A stretch of DNA of 23,866 nucleotides from Streptococcus sp. (GCF_030825805.1 NZ_JAPJPF010000028.1:1-23866); one strand, 5' to 3'; positions 9,898 through 17,837 are shown, counted from the stretch's first letter. Notes: generated from the sequence alone by a model not told the origin. Numbers and translations are program-made.

Positions 9898-11175
9898 CTA
9901 ATTAATTTTCAAAGTGACGGTGGCCTTCGTAACTAACTGCAGATTCAAGTACAAATCAAAATCTATAATAGCCGATCGTCTAGTCTGGCGAACAATACGC
10001 GTTTCAATCCGCAAGGTATCGTCCACTTGAACAGCTTGGAGGTAATAGACCAAGAGCTGTTCGATAATTAAATTTTTTCCAGAATTCATCATGAGCTGGC
10101 GAGTGACTGTTGTTAGAACTTCAGTGAGAACGCCATTCGAGAGAACACCACTCTTTTCTAACATACTCGGTTCAACCGTCAATTCAAAATGATTGGCTTG
10201 AAGAACTACTTTTTGACTGATTTGTTCACTAAAGGTTGGCAAGCCCGACAATTGCTCCTTGCTCATCCGGTCCATGACCGCACGACGAGTAATAACCCCT
10301 AATAGGGTCTGATTGCTGCGAATAACAGGGATCATCTCAAAATCTTCTGCAATCATGCGTTGACTGACATTGGCGATACTAGAGGATAGGTTTGTCGTAA
10401 AAACGCTACGGGACATGACCTTGTCCAGAGTTGTCTGGGGTGTCTTGTCTCCGGCATCTCGCATGGTCACCACTCCAACAACCATCTGGTGCTGATTGAC
10501 GACAGGAAAACGACTAAACCGGCTTTTTCTTACCAAGTCCAAATAATCTCGTACGGTATCTGTTTCCCGTAAAAAACCATATTCATGCATAGGCGAATAG
10601 ACTTGTTCGACCGTTAGAATATCTGTTTTAATTTGCATGTTGGCGAGAGCACGGTTGATCATGGTCGCCACGGTATAGGTATCATGCTTGGTACGTAAGA
10701 TAGGAGTTTGACCACTGCGACCCAGTTCCAAAATAGAAGGATCGACGTCAAAGCCACCGGTTACAAGAACAGCATTGTCGTGTTGGAGGGCCAGACGCTG
10801 GATATTGGTCCGGTCTCCCACAATGAGGAGTCCACCTTCAGAGACATAATCTAAAATATGCTCTTCTGTCATGGCCCCGATATAAAACTTGTTGAACTCT
10901 CGTTCTAGCCCTTCTTTTCCTGCCAAGACTTCCGAACCGGTAATTTCTACAATCTCTCGGAAAGTCAGATGTTCTAGGACTGCCTTTTTGGACTTGACAC
11001 GAACTGTCCCACTACGAGGTCTCGTTTCAACAATTCCACGATTTTCAGCTTCTTTAATGGCCCGATAGGCGGTCCCATCACTCACCTGCAAATAATTCGA
11101 GATACTTCTCACACTGACACGTTTGCCAATGGGTAGTTTCTCCAAATAATCTAAAATCGCTTGGTGTTTACTCAT
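9898..11175 (-). CDS. spxR: CBS-hotdog domain transcription factor SpxR
   Basis: A 425-residue regulator with a rare architecture: winged HTH (1-65), DRTGG domain (about 70-180, with VGDRTNIQRLAL at 119-130), two CBS repeats (about 190-305, each with an FPVV/IPVI core and VGVVTMRDA / LGVITRRAV end), and a C-terminal hotdog thioesterase-like domain (about 315-425). In S. pneumoniae SpxR activates spxB, pyruvate oxidase, and affects H2O2 production and virulence. CBS domains usually bind adenine nucleotides and the hotdog fold can bind acyl-CoA, so an energy- or CoA-sensing role is plausible. It starts inside the end of the upstream GNAT gene (8-bp overlap), so translation is coupled. The B. 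subtilis relative is YtoI. Confidence 0.9.
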   Translation of the reverse strand: MSKHQAILDYLEKLPIGKRVSVRSISNYLQVSDGTAYRAIKEAENRGIVETRPRSGTVRVKSKKAVLEHLTFREIVEITGSEVLAGKEGLEREFNKFYIGAMTEEHILDYVSEGGLLIVGDRTNIQRLALQHDNAVLVTGGFDVDPSILELGRSGQTPILRTKHDTYTVATMINRALANMQIKTDILTVEQVYSPMHEYGFLRETDTVRDYLDLVRKSRFSRFPVVNQHQMVVGVVTMRDAGDKTPQTTLDKVMSRSVFTTNLSSSIANVSQRMIAEDFEMIPVIRSNQTLLGVITRRAVMDRMSKEQLSGLPTFSEQISQKVVLQANHFELTVEPSMLEKSGVLSNGVLTEVLTTVTRQLMMNSGKNLIIEQLLVYYLQAVQVDDTLRIETRIVRQTRRSAIIDFDLYLNLQLVTKATVTLKIN

Positions 11176-11719
11176 TGAGATCTCCTCTATCTATGCAGAA
11201 CTCGTAATAATCCCGCATCTTTCGGGTATAGCGGTCACTTCCCTTGAATTGCCGTTTCAAACTATAACCGGCATGTAAAGCCACCTGTTGACTGGCTATA
11301 TTTTCAACATGGGTAATGATTCGGACTTGTTTGAGATGAAATTCCTGGAAGGACAAGAAGGTAATCTCTTTGACAACCTCTGTCATGAAGCCTTGACCCC
11401 AATAGTCCTTGTGTAAGAAATAACCAAGTTCAGCTTCTTTCTTAATTTCATCCAACTTTTCAAACTTAATCGATCCAATCACACGGTCTGTTCCCTTGTC
11501 ACAAATCGCCCATATTCCCAAAGGATTCTTTAGAAAATAATTGGCCAAGACATACTGGCATTCCTCTAGGGACGTTTGTGCTGGGAAAATAAAAGGCAAA
11601 TTCTCTGGATTGGAGGATATGGCATAAAAGTCAGCCGCATCACTATATAGAAAGGGCCTCAAGAAGAGGCGCTCTGTTTCAAAACATGAAAATGCTGCTA
11701 GTTGCGTCCAAATGTTCAT
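11168..11719 (-). CDS. GNAT family N-acetyltransferase (RimJ/RimL-like)
   Basis: A 183-residue GCN5-related acetyltransferase that uses acetyl-CoA to acetylate an amine. Seen: the ETERLFLRPF opening strand (15-24) typical of RimJ/RimL-like members; the acetyl-CoA segment (GYFLHKDYWGQGFMTEVVKEI), in which the usual Q/RxxGxG/A reads WGQGFMTE; and a C-terminal VENIASQQVALHAGY motif. The substrate is unknown; members act on ribosomal protein N termini, antibiotics or small amines. It lies 12 bp after murA and overlaps spxR by 8 bp, so it belongs to that operon. Confidence 0.88.
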   Translation of the reverse strand: MNIWTQLAAFSCFETERLFLRPFLYSDAADFYAISSNPENLPFIFPAQTSLEECQYVLANYFLKNPLGIWAICDKGTDRVIGSIKFEKLDEIKKEAELGYFLHKDYWGQGFMTEVVKEITFLSFQEFHLKQVRIITHVENIASQQVALHAGYSLKRQFKGSDRYTRKMRDYYEFCIDRGDLNE

Positions 11720-11731
11720 AAAAATCGTTCG

Positions 11732-12994
11732 TTATGCTTCATCAATCAGCTCGATGTCAGCTCCCAATTGTTGCAATTTTTCAATAATATGCGAATAGCC
11801 GCGAAGGATAAACTCAATATTGGTAATCTCCGTTCTACCCTGAGCCATCAAACCGGCAATCACCAAGGCAGCCCCTGCACGCAAGTCTGTCGCCTTAACT
11901 GGAGCTCCTGTTAATTGGTTTGGTCCTTGGTAAACAATGTGATCACCAACTGTTTCAATGGTCGCTCCCATGCGCATCAGTTCAGCCACATGGTTGACCC
12001 GCTTTTGATAAATAGTATCTACGATGCTTCCCTTTCCATTAGCTGTCAAGAGCAATGGAGTCAAGGGTTGTTGCAAATCAGTTGCAAATCCAGGGTAAGG
12101 AGAGGTTTTAATGTGAACAGCTTTCAGATTTTCTTGCTTTTCAACAAACACACTATCCTCAGAAATCGTCATCCGAACGCCCATTTCTTCCAACTTAGCG
12201 ATAAAGCTTTCTAGGTGTTCGTAGAGGACATTCGTAATTTGAATCCCTTCTCCTACAGCAGCAGCAAGAGCGATATAAGTCCCTGCTTCGATGCGATCGG
12301 GGATCACTTGGTGACGCGTCCCGTGGAGATAGTCCACTCCTTCAATGGTAATGATATCTGTACCCGCACCACGAATGTGTGCTCCCATATTATTGAGAAG
12401 GGTCACGACGTCAATGATCTCAGGTTCACGAGCAGCATTTTCAATAACGGTACGACCTTCCGCTTTAACAGCTGCTAGAATGGTATTAATAGTTGCTCCA
12501 ACGCTAACCGTATCCATATAGATAGCTGCGCCACGAAGACGCTGTCCATTTGTGGAAAGGTTCATACTCGAACCATCCATAGTCATCTTAGCACCCATCG
12601 CCTCAAAGGCTTTCAAATGCAGATCAATGGGACGTGGACCTAGATCACATCCACCTGGTAGACCGACAGTTGCCTGGCCATAACGTCCCAAAAGACTTCC
12701 GTAGAAATAGTAAGAAGCGCGAAGACTATTGATCTTACCAAATGGCATTGGCATATCTTGTACACCACGTGGATCGATAATAAGAGTCTCCCCATCTCGC
12801 TCCACCTTTGCCCCCATGAGGGTCATAATGTCAATCAAGCTAGCCACATCTGAAATATCTGGAACACCATCAAGGGTCACAATTTCGTCTGCTAAAATAG
12901 TCGCTGGAATAAGGGCCACCACGCTATTTTTTGCACCACTAATGGTCACCTCACCTTTTAAAGGGCGACCACCATTAATTATAATTTTTTTCAT
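11732..12994 (-). CDS. murA: UDP-GlcNAc 1-carboxyvinyltransferase (MurZ/MurA2 paralogue)
   Basis: A 420-residue enolpyruvyl transferase, first committed step of peptidoglycan synthesis: PEP plus UDP-GlcNAc to enolpyruvyl-UDP-GlcNAc. Seen: AKNS near residues 21-24, active-site Cys116 in PGGCDLGPR (the fosfomycin target), and [11 protein letters not shown] near the C terminus. Streptococci carry two copies. The sequence and the spxR neighbourhood fit the paralogue called MurZ or MurA2 in pneumococcus. I chose the ATG at 12994 (MKKIIINGG) because the family starts there. An in-frame ATG at 13018 would add MKELIQIY. Neither has a strong Shine-Dalgarno; GAAAGAG lies about 16 bases before the chosen ATG. 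First gene of the operon to yihY. Confidence 0.95.
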   Translation of the reverse strand: MKKIIINGGRPLKGEVTISGAKNSVVALIPATILADEIVTLDGVPDISDVASLIDIMTLMGAKVERDGETLIIDPRGVQDMPMPFGKINSLRASYYFYGSLLGRYGQATVGLPGGCDLGPRPIDLHLKAFEAMGAKMTMDGSSMNLSTNGQRLRGAAIYMDTVSVGATINTILAAVKAEGRTVIENAAREPEIIDVVTLLNNMGAHIRGAGTDIITIEGVDYLHGTRHQVIPDRIEAGTYIALAAAVGEGIQITNVLYEHLESFIAKLEEMGVRMTISEDSVFVEKQENLKAVHIKTSPYPGFATDLQQPLTPLLLTANGKGSIVDTIYQKRVNHVAELMRMGATIETVGDHIVYQGPNQLTGAPVKATDLRAGAALVIAGLMAQGRTEITNIEFILRGYSHIIEKLQQLGADIELIDEA

Positions 12995-13023
12995 GTAAAT
13001 TTGTATAAGCTCTTTCAATCATT

Positions 13024-13053
13024 CGGTAAAAAATTACCGCATCTATTATATCA
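13024..13053 (-). promoter_or_regulatory. murA promoter (extended -10) and 5'-terminal hairpin
   Basis: The minus strand shows TG-A-TATAAT (13045-13053), with no good -35. The usual start distance places initiation near 13038. The RNA would then begin with the perfect inverted repeat CGGTAA-TTTT-TTACCG (13024-13039), a 6-bp stem at its 5' end. The bases upstream (AAGCGTTTTTATG) are shared with the ligA promoter. Confidence 0.55.
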
Positions 13054-13193
13054 TAAAAACGCTTCATTTTCCACTACTTCTTATCTTTTGATCGGTCAAT
13101 CCAATCCTTAGAAAACCTCAACTATATGTTTTACTATTTTTTTATATTTTTGCTTGCAAGACTAATTTATTTATGTGTTCTATTGTTGTTTTT

Positions 13194-13222
13194 TAAAAAA
13201 GGCAGCCCTTTTCGGACCGCCT
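13194..13222 (-). terminator. Terminator of the cop operon
   Basis: The minus-strand RNA forms a 9-bp stem (13214-13222 with 13200-13208, with two G.U pairs) and a short A-rich loop, followed by a U-run. It starts 9 bases after the copZ stop. Confidence 0.85.
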
Positions 13223-13231
13223 TTCCTGAGT

Positions 13232-13438
13232 TTATTTCACTTCATTTCCTAGTTCGTATTTACTGCCTTTTAGAGCTCGGCTCAAGGACCATTTCCAAGA
13301 TTTCCCCTCAATGGTTACTTGATTTTTTTCTATATCGACTCTTACTTCTTCCACACCTTTTACTGCGGATAATTTTTCAGTGACAGCATTGGCACAACCT
13401 TGGCATTTCATTCCACTAATTTCGTATGTTTTTGACAT
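13232..13438 (-). CDS. copZ: Copper chaperone CopZ
   Basis: A 68-residue heavy-metal-associated domain protein that carries Cu(I) in the cytosol and hands it to CopA or CopY. Seen: the metal site GMKCQGC at residues 9-15 and the ferredoxin-like beta-alpha-beta pattern to about residue 45. The C-terminal part (KSWKWSLSRALKGSKYELGNEVK) keeps the expected fold length but is unusually basic. I chose the ATG at 13438, which has GAAGGG upstream and gives the normal HMA length, over the in-frame ATG at 13471, which would add 11 non-conserved residues and lacks a ribosome-binding site. It is the last gene of copYAZ, 48 bp after copA. Confidence 0.9.
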   Translation of the reverse strand: MSKTYEISGMKCQGCANAVTEKLSAVKGVEEVRVDIEKNQVTIEGKSWKWSLSRALKGSKYELGNEVK

Positions 13439-13486
13439 AATTATTTTCCCTTCTTTTACTCGAGGAGGCAATTTTTCTCCTAGTTC

Positions 13487-15715
13487 TTACAATTTTTTTC
13501 TCTTTAATCTTAGAGCATTCAGTACAACCGATACTGAACTAAAACTCATGGCTAGACCTGCTAACATCGGGTTTAAGAGCGGGCCACCAAAGAGACAGAG
13601 AAGGCCCATCGCCACCGGAATGGCTAAAACATTGTAGATAAAGGCCCAGAACAAGTTTTCCTTGATGGTCTTAATCGTGTAACGACTAATTTCCAAAGCC
13701 CGGACGACATCCATCAATTGCGGTTTCATGACGACGATATCGGCACTTTCCATGGCGATATCTGTCCCAGATCCCATGGCAATCCCGATATCCGCAGTTG
13801 CAAGAGCTGGTGCATCGTTGATTCCATCTCCCACCATGATCACAGACTTGCCTTCTGCTTGCAAATCTTGGATCACCCGTGATTTTTCTTGAGGAAGCAC
13901 TTGACTGATGATCTGCTGGATTCCAGCCTTCTTGGCAATCGCTCGAGCAGTCCGTTCATTATCCCCAGTCAGCATGATGACCTCCTTGCCCATTTTTTCT
14001 AGGCTAGCAACCATTTCTAAACTATCTTCCTTAATCCGGTCTGCTACCCCAAATAGGGCCAAGAGTTGTCCATCTTCAGCTAAGAAAATCGGGGTTTGTC
14101 CATCCTGAGTTAAGTCCTCCAAGTCAGCCTTGGCAAGATGAATATCGATTCCTTCCTCATCCATGAGCGTTTGATTCCCAGCCAGATAAACCTTCCCACC
14201 ATAGTTAGCAGTGAGGCCCCTTCCTGTTAGACTAGAGAAGTTTTTCATCTCTAATAAGTCTATATGCTCTTCTTTCGCAGCATCCAAAATAGCTTGTCCC
14301 AATGGATGCTCGGACTTGGCTTCCAGAGAAGCTAGGAGTTGTAAGGCATGGTTCTTCTGACCATAGGTATAAGAAGAAGACAGCTGAGGTTTACCTTGAG
14401 TGATGGTCCCCGTTTTATCGAAGACCAAGACTTGCGCTTGGTGAGCTAACTCAAGGACATCCCCTCTCTTATAGAGGATCCCATGCTCTGCCCCTAATCC
14501 TGTCCCCACCATGATGGCTGTCGGAGTCGCCAAGCCTAGAGCACATGGACAGGCAATGACCAAGACACTAATTGTTACCGTCATAGCAAAGGTGAAGGTC
14601 TCACCCATGATGAAGTACCAAAAGAGACCTGATAAGAGGGCAATCCCCATGACTACTGGGACAAAGACCCCTGCCACTTGATCCGCAATCTTGGCAATCG
14701 GTGCTTTGGTTTGTTGGGCATCTTCCACCAGCTGAATGATTTGTGCTAGTAAGGTATCCCGACCAACTTTCTCAGCCCGATAAACCAAACTACCTTGTCC
14801 ATTAATGGAACCTGCGTAAACTGGACTGCCTTCAGTTTTTTGGATGGGGATAGATTCACCCGTCAGCATGCTTTCATCAATGGCTGATTGTCCGGAAACC
14901 ACTTGACCATCAACGGCTATTTTTTCACCTGGTTTGACCAGGATCTGATCTCCAATGACCAAGTCTTCTACAGGTAGTTTCACTTCCTTTCCATCACGTA
15001 GGACCGTTGCCTCTTTAGCCGCCAGATGCATGAGCTTTTTAATGGCTTGAGAAGTACGCCCTTTTGATAGCATTTCAAAATATTTACCCAGAGTAATTAG
15101 GGTCAGGATCACGGCTACAGATTCAAAATAAAGCTGGTGCACGTGATGGTGGTGACCAAGCAATATGTGATAAGTCCCATAAAGGCTATAAAGAAAGGCT
15201 GCACTAGTCGCTAGAGCTACCAAAGCATCCATATTGGGATGGCCTTTTAGAAGGGTTCGGAAGCCATTTCGATAAAAGGCTCGTCCAAAGATCATCACGG
15301 GAATGGTCAAGAACAAAAGAACAAGAGTATAAGCCACAGGTGCTCGACCAGGTGAAACAAATGCAGGTGCTGGTAGGCCAATCATGGGGCCCATTGCTAG
15401 ATAAAAGAGAGGCAGGGTGAAGATGGAAGACCAAAAGAGGCGTTTTCGGATCAATTGTAGCTTGTCACCTTCTCGCTCTTCTTGGCTCTTAGCTGTATCT
15501 GGATTGTATACTACTGCCTCATAACCGGCGTCCGCTACTGCTTTTGAAATAGCCTCTGGACTCAAAGGTTCCCCCTGATATTCAACCGTCATTTTTTCAG
15601 TGGTTAGGTTCACTGTCGCTTTTTCAACACCCTCAAGATGGTTAACAGCTTTCTCCACATTAATCACACAGGATGCACAGGTCATCCCATTGATGACAAA
15701 AGTTTCTTCTTTCAT
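13487..15715 (-). CDS. copA: Copper-exporting P1B-type ATPase CopA
   Basis: A 742-residue P1B-1 ATPase that exports Cu(I) from the cytosol at the expense of ATP. Seen: one N-terminal HMA with GMTCASC (10-16), membrane segments from about 92, actuator TGES (285-288), the membrane Cu site CPC (389-391), phosphorylation Asp433 in DKTGT, SEHP in the nucleotide domain, and GDGINDAPAL before the last two helices. A His cluster (four His in a row at 188-191, plus His193) lies in the loop between early membrane helices, probably facing outward. The ATG overlaps the copY stop as ATGA, so translation is coupled; copZ follows. Confidence 0.97.
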   Translation of the reverse strand: MKEETFVINGMTCASCVINVEKAVNHLEGVEKATVNLTTEKMTVEYQGEPLSPEAISKAVADAGYEAVVYNPDTAKSQEEREGDKLQLIRKRLFWSSIFTLPLFYLAMGPMIGLPAPAFVSPGRAPVAYTLVLLFLTIPVMIFGRAFYRNGFRTLLKGHPNMDALVALATSAAFLYSLYGTYHILLGHHHHVHQLYFESVAVILTLITLGKYFEMLSKGRTSQAIKKLMHLAAKEATVLRDGKEVKLPVEDLVIGDQILVKPGEKIAVDGQVVSGQSAIDESMLTGESIPIQKTEGSPVYAGSINGQGSLVYRAEKVGRDTLLAQIIQLVEDAQQTKAPIAKIADQVAGVFVPVVMGIALLSGLFWYFIMGETFTFAMTVTISVLVIACPCALGLATPTAIMVGTGLGAEHGILYKRGDVLELAHQAQVLVFDKTGTITQGKPQLSSSYTYGQKNHALQLLASLEAKSEHPLGQAILDAAKEEHIDLLEMKNFSSLTGRGLTANYGGKVYLAGNQTLMDEEGIDIHLAKADLEDLTQDGQTPIFLAEDGQLLALFGVADRIKEDSLEMVASLEKMGKEVIMLTGDNERTARAIAKKAGIQQIISQVLPQEKSRVIQDLQAEGKSVIMVGDGINDAPALATADIGIAMGSGTDIAMESADIVVMKPQLMDVVRALEISRYTIKTIKENLFWAFIYNVLAIPVAMGLLCLFGGPLLNPMLAGLAMSFSSVSVVLNALRLKRKKL

Positions 15716-16146
15716 TTATCTTCCTCCACATGACTGGCACAGTGACACTGGCCAGGTTGGCAATCACATTGAACCCGCTCCACGCTCACTTTCGAAGCCA
15801 GGAGGTCTTGCAACCCCTTCATTTGCTCCTCGGTCATAGGGGTTTGCTGGATTAATCGCTCCAATATGTGACCATGCTTGGTCAAGCAGATCTTACTAAA
15901 AACTTCATTGACAGCTGTAAAATTTGCCTCTTCTTCATTGAGGATGGCCTGATACAAATAGGTTCGACCTTCTCTTCGACTTGTCAAATAGCCTTTATCA
16001 GCCAATCGTCCTAAGAGGGTTTTCACCGTCGAAGCTGACCAGTCCTGCTTGGTGGAGAGAATCTTGGTTATTTCTGTAGAAGTCGCTTCCCCCTTAGTCC
16101 AGAGAACTCTCATGACTTCCCATTCCGCACTTGAAATCTTTGCCAT
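15712..16146 (-). CDS. copY: CopY/TcrY family copper-responsive repressor
   Basis: A 144-residue BlaI/MecI-type winged-helix repressor that shuts off the cop operon until Cu(I) displaces zinc. Seen: the N-terminal DNA-binding domain (about 1-75, starting ISSAEWEVMRVLW), a dimerisation helix region, and the C-terminal metal hook CxCxxxxCxC formed by Cys127, Cys129, Cys134 and Cys136. It is the first gene of copYAZ, starting from a consensus promoter that lies between two cop boxes, so autorepression is expected. Its stop overlaps the copA start. Confidence 0.95.
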   Translation of the reverse strand: MAKISSAEWEVMRVLWTKGEATSTEITKILSTKQDWSASTVKTLLGRLADKGYLTSRREGRTYLYQAILNEEEANFTAVNEVFSKICLTKHGHILERLIQQTPMTEEQMKGLQDLLASKVSVERVQCDCQPGQCHCASHVEEDK

Positions 16147-16184
16147 TCTTTTACCTTTCTAGCTCTCATCAAGAACAATTAATT

Positions 16185-16194
16185 TACATTTGTA
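16185..16194. promoter_or_regulatory. cop box 1 (CopY operator, downstream of -10)
   Basis: TACATTTGTA matches the cop-box core TACANNTGTA. It lies just downstream of the -10 hexamer, over the probable transcription start. It is an exact copy of the box at 16238-16247, with starts 53 bp apart, about five helical turns. Confidence 0.9.
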
Positions 16195-16199
16195 GTTAC

Positions 16200-16227
16200 A
16201 TTATACACCTTCCATTTTGTTTGTCAA
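16200..16227 (-). promoter_or_regulatory. copYAZ promoter
   Basis: On the minus strand TTGACA (16222-16227) and TATAAT (16200-16205) are separated by 16 bp. Both hexamers are full consensus, so the promoter should be strong when CopY leaves. The two cop boxes bracket it. Confidence 0.9.
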
Positions 16228-16237
16228 TCATTTCGTT

Positions 16238-16247
16238 TACATTTGTA
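16238..16247. promoter_or_regulatory. cop box 2 (CopY operator, upstream of -35)
   Basis: A second TACATTTGTA lies 10 bp upstream of the -35 hexamer of the copYAZ promoter. Two boxes flanking a promoter is the layout known for streptococcal and enterococcal cop operons. It also overlaps a weak + strand promoter candidate facing the repeat at 16265. Confidence 0.88.
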
Positions 16248-16264
16248 GATTAATTTCATAAAAA

Positions 16265-16440
16265 GAGAGTGGGACAGAAATCGGTAATTCGTTAGAATTC
16301 GATTTCGCCGTCCCACCTCCGCACAGTTGAGTAGGGTTGTAAAAGCTGATGAAATCAGCGTAGTAGAGCCCACTTAACCACTGCGTCTTGCTCGACAATC
16401 CAAAGATAATTGAGAGGCTAGGACTTTTGTCCCAGCCTCC
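16265..16440. repeat. Structured dispersed intergenic repeat, full copy
   Basis: This element fills most of the 305 bp between copY and metK. Its right third (16388-16439) recurs at 1-52. By eye the + strand RNA folds into three parts. Hairpin A (16269-16316) has a 7-bp GTGGGAC/GTCCCAC stem plus an inner 7+5 bp stem. Long stem B (16320-16405) has helices of 4, 7, 5 and 6 bp closing a GAA loop. Hairpin C (16414-16439) has 11 positions. Two G.U pairs in stem B pair only in the + strand RNA, while one G.U in hairpin C pairs only in the minus RNA. I do not recognise it as BOX, RUP or SPRITE. On the minus strand it lies directly past the metK stop. Confidence 0.75.
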
Positions 16441-16451
16441 TTTCTATATCC

Positions 16452-17642
16452 TTAGTTAACTGCTTCTTTCAAGGCTTCTACCTTGTCCAAACGTTCCCAT
16501 GGTAGATCGATATCCGTCCGTCCCATATGTCCATAAGCCGCTGTTTGACGGTAGATTGGACGTTTGAGATCCAACATTTGAATAATCCCTGCAGGACGAA
16601 GGTCAAAGATTTGACGCGCTGCTGCTTCTAATTTGCTTTCAGCAACTGTTCCTGTACCGAAAGTATCGATACGAACAGACACAGGGTGAGCCACCCCAAT
16701 CGCATAAGCCAATTGCACTTCTGCTTTCTTAGCAAGACCTGCAGCAACAATGTTTTTAGCGATATAGCGAGCTGCATAAGAAGCTGAACGGTCCACCTTA
16801 GTTGCGTCCTTACCAGAGAAGGCACCACCACCGTGACGTGAGTACCCACCATAGGTATCCACGATGATCTTCCGACCCGTCAAACCTGAGTCTCCTTGAG
16901 GTCCTCCGATAACGAAACGACCAGTTGGATTGATGAAGAATTTTGTTTCATCATCCAGATAAGAAGCTGGAATCACTTCCTTGATGACCTTGTTAATCAC
17001 ATCTTGGTGGATTTGTTCATTGCTCACTTCTGGATCGTGTTGAGTTGAAATAACGACTGTATCCACGCGCACTGGTCGGTCATTTTCATCATATTCAACA
17101 GTAACTTGAGATTTAGCATCTGGACGAAGATAGCTAATCTCACCAGACTTACGAAGCTCTGCCAAACGACGAACCAACTTGTGGCTGAGTGAGATAGGTA
17201 ATGGCATGAGTTCTTCTGTTTCATCCACTGCAAAACCAAACATGAGACCTTGGTCTCCTGCTCCGATCAAATCAAGTGGATCTTGATCTGCATTCCCACG
17301 AACTTCCAAGGCTTCATTAACCCCTTGGGCAATATCAGGAGATTGTTCCACCAAAGATGGGTGTACTCCTACCGTCTCAGCAGAGAATCCATATTCTGTA
17401 TTGGTGTACCCAATCTCTGCAATCGTATCACGAACCACACGGTTAATATCCACATAAGCAGTCGTTGAAATCTCACCGAAGACATGCACTGAACCAGTAT
17501 AAACAGCTGTTTCAGCAGCAACGTGTGCTTCTGGATCTTGCTCTAAAATAGCATCTAAAATAGCATCTGAAATTTGGTCTGCAATCTTATCTGGATGCCC
17601 CTCAGATACCGATTCAGACGTGAATAATTTACGTTCTGACAT
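16452..17642 (-). CDS. metK: S-adenosylmethionine synthetase
   Basis: A 396-residue enzyme that makes SAM from methionine and ATP with Mg2+ and K+; it works as a tetramer in the cytosol. Seen: [18 protein letters not shown] (14-31) with the ATP/metal residues, [10 protein letters not shown] near 127-136, and the P-loop-like GGGAFSGKD around 272-280. Length is normal. The ATG at 17642 follows an SMK-box riboswitch whose GGGGGG Shine-Dalgarno is part of the ligand pocket, so SAM should feed back on translation. It appears monocistronic; the hairpin of the intergenic repeat follows the stop within about 15 bases. Confidence 0.98.
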   Translation of the reverse strand: MSERKLFTSESVSEGHPDKIADQISDAILDAILEQDPEAHVAAETAVYTGSVHVFGEISTTAYVDINRVVRDTIAEIGYTNTEYGFSAETVGVHPSLVEQSPDIAQGVNEALEVRGNADQDPLDLIGAGDQGLMFGFAVDETEELMPLPISLSHKLVRRLAELRKSGEISYLRPDAKSQVTVEYDENDRPVRVDTVVISTQHDPEVSNEQIHQDVINKVIKEVIPASYLDDETKFFINPTGRFVIGGPQGDSGLTGRKIIVDTYGGYSRHGGGAFSGKDATKVDRSASYAARYIAKNIVAAGLAKKAEVQLAYAIGVAHPVSVRIDTFGTGTVAESKLEAAARQIFDLRPAGIIQMLDLKRPIYRQTAAYGHMGRTDIDLPWERLDKVEALKEAVN

Positions 17643-17645
17643 AAA

Positions 17646-17730
17646 AATGTCCCCCCTTAAAAAATAATCGTTATAGAGTTACAAAGAACTGGTAGATGCT
17701 TTCTACCACCTTATCGGGACCATATAACTA
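17646..17730 (-). promoter_or_regulatory. SMK-box (SAM-III) riboswitch of metK
   Basis: The minus-strand leader contains GTTATA (17723-17728) pairing with TATAAC (17670-17675), the anti-Shine-Dalgarno GTCCC (17716-17720) followed by GATAAGG, a GGTAGA/TCTACC hairpin (17691-17707), and then AAGGGGGGAC ending 6 bases before the metK ATG. GTCCC can pair with GGGAC of the Shine-Dalgarno region. This order and sequence match the SMK box of lactic acid bacteria, in which SAM stabilises the pairing and blocks ribosome binding. Confidence 0.93.
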
Positions 17731-17734
17731 AACT

Positions 17735-17743
17735 ATTATATCA
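17735..17743 (-). promoter_or_regulatory. Extended -10 promoter of metK
   Basis: The minus strand has TG-A-TATAAT with a poor -35 region. Initiation about 7 bases on would place the SMK-box at the very 5' end of the mRNA. Confidence 0.6.
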
Positions 17744-17773
17744 CGATTTTGCACCAATATTCCTATTTTTATA

Positions 17774-17805
17774 AAAAGAAAAAGATATAGTTTGAAACTA
17801 TATCT
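17774..17805 (-). terminator. Terminator after the small membrane protein gene
   Basis: A perfect inverted repeat, AGATATAGTTT and AAACTATATCT around one base (17783-17805), is followed on the minus strand by UUUUUCUUUUU. It lies 33 bases past the stop of the 17838-18296 gene and upstream of the metK promoter, insulating the two. Confidence 0.88.
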
Positions 17806-17837
17806 CTTGTAGTTAAACCGCTATCCATCCCTAGTCC

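Noticed and set aside
11702..12478. Three consecutive + strand open frames (70, 99, 87 residues) opposite murA
   Set aside because: All are antisense to a conserved enzyme and none shows a start signal or recognisable protein features.
13126..13383. 85-residue + strand open frame between murA and copZ
   Set aside because: It crosses the cop terminator and runs antisense through copZ; its hydrophobic start is just translated T-rich intergenic DNA.
13439..13471. Longer CopZ start at 13471
   Set aside because: It adds 11 residues that the family lacks and has no ribosome-binding site; the ATG at 13438 fits.
16265..16440. Reading the intergenic repeat as a BOX element
   Set aside because: The GCTGAT-GAA-ATCAGC hairpin recalls boxB/C stems, but the flanking sequence does not match the BOX modules as I know them.
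16413..16440. Hairpin C as the metK terminator
   Set aside because: The minus-strand stem is good but is followed by UCAAUUAUCU, not a U-run; it may stop or stabilise the mRNA 3' end, but I did not call it an intrinsic terminator.
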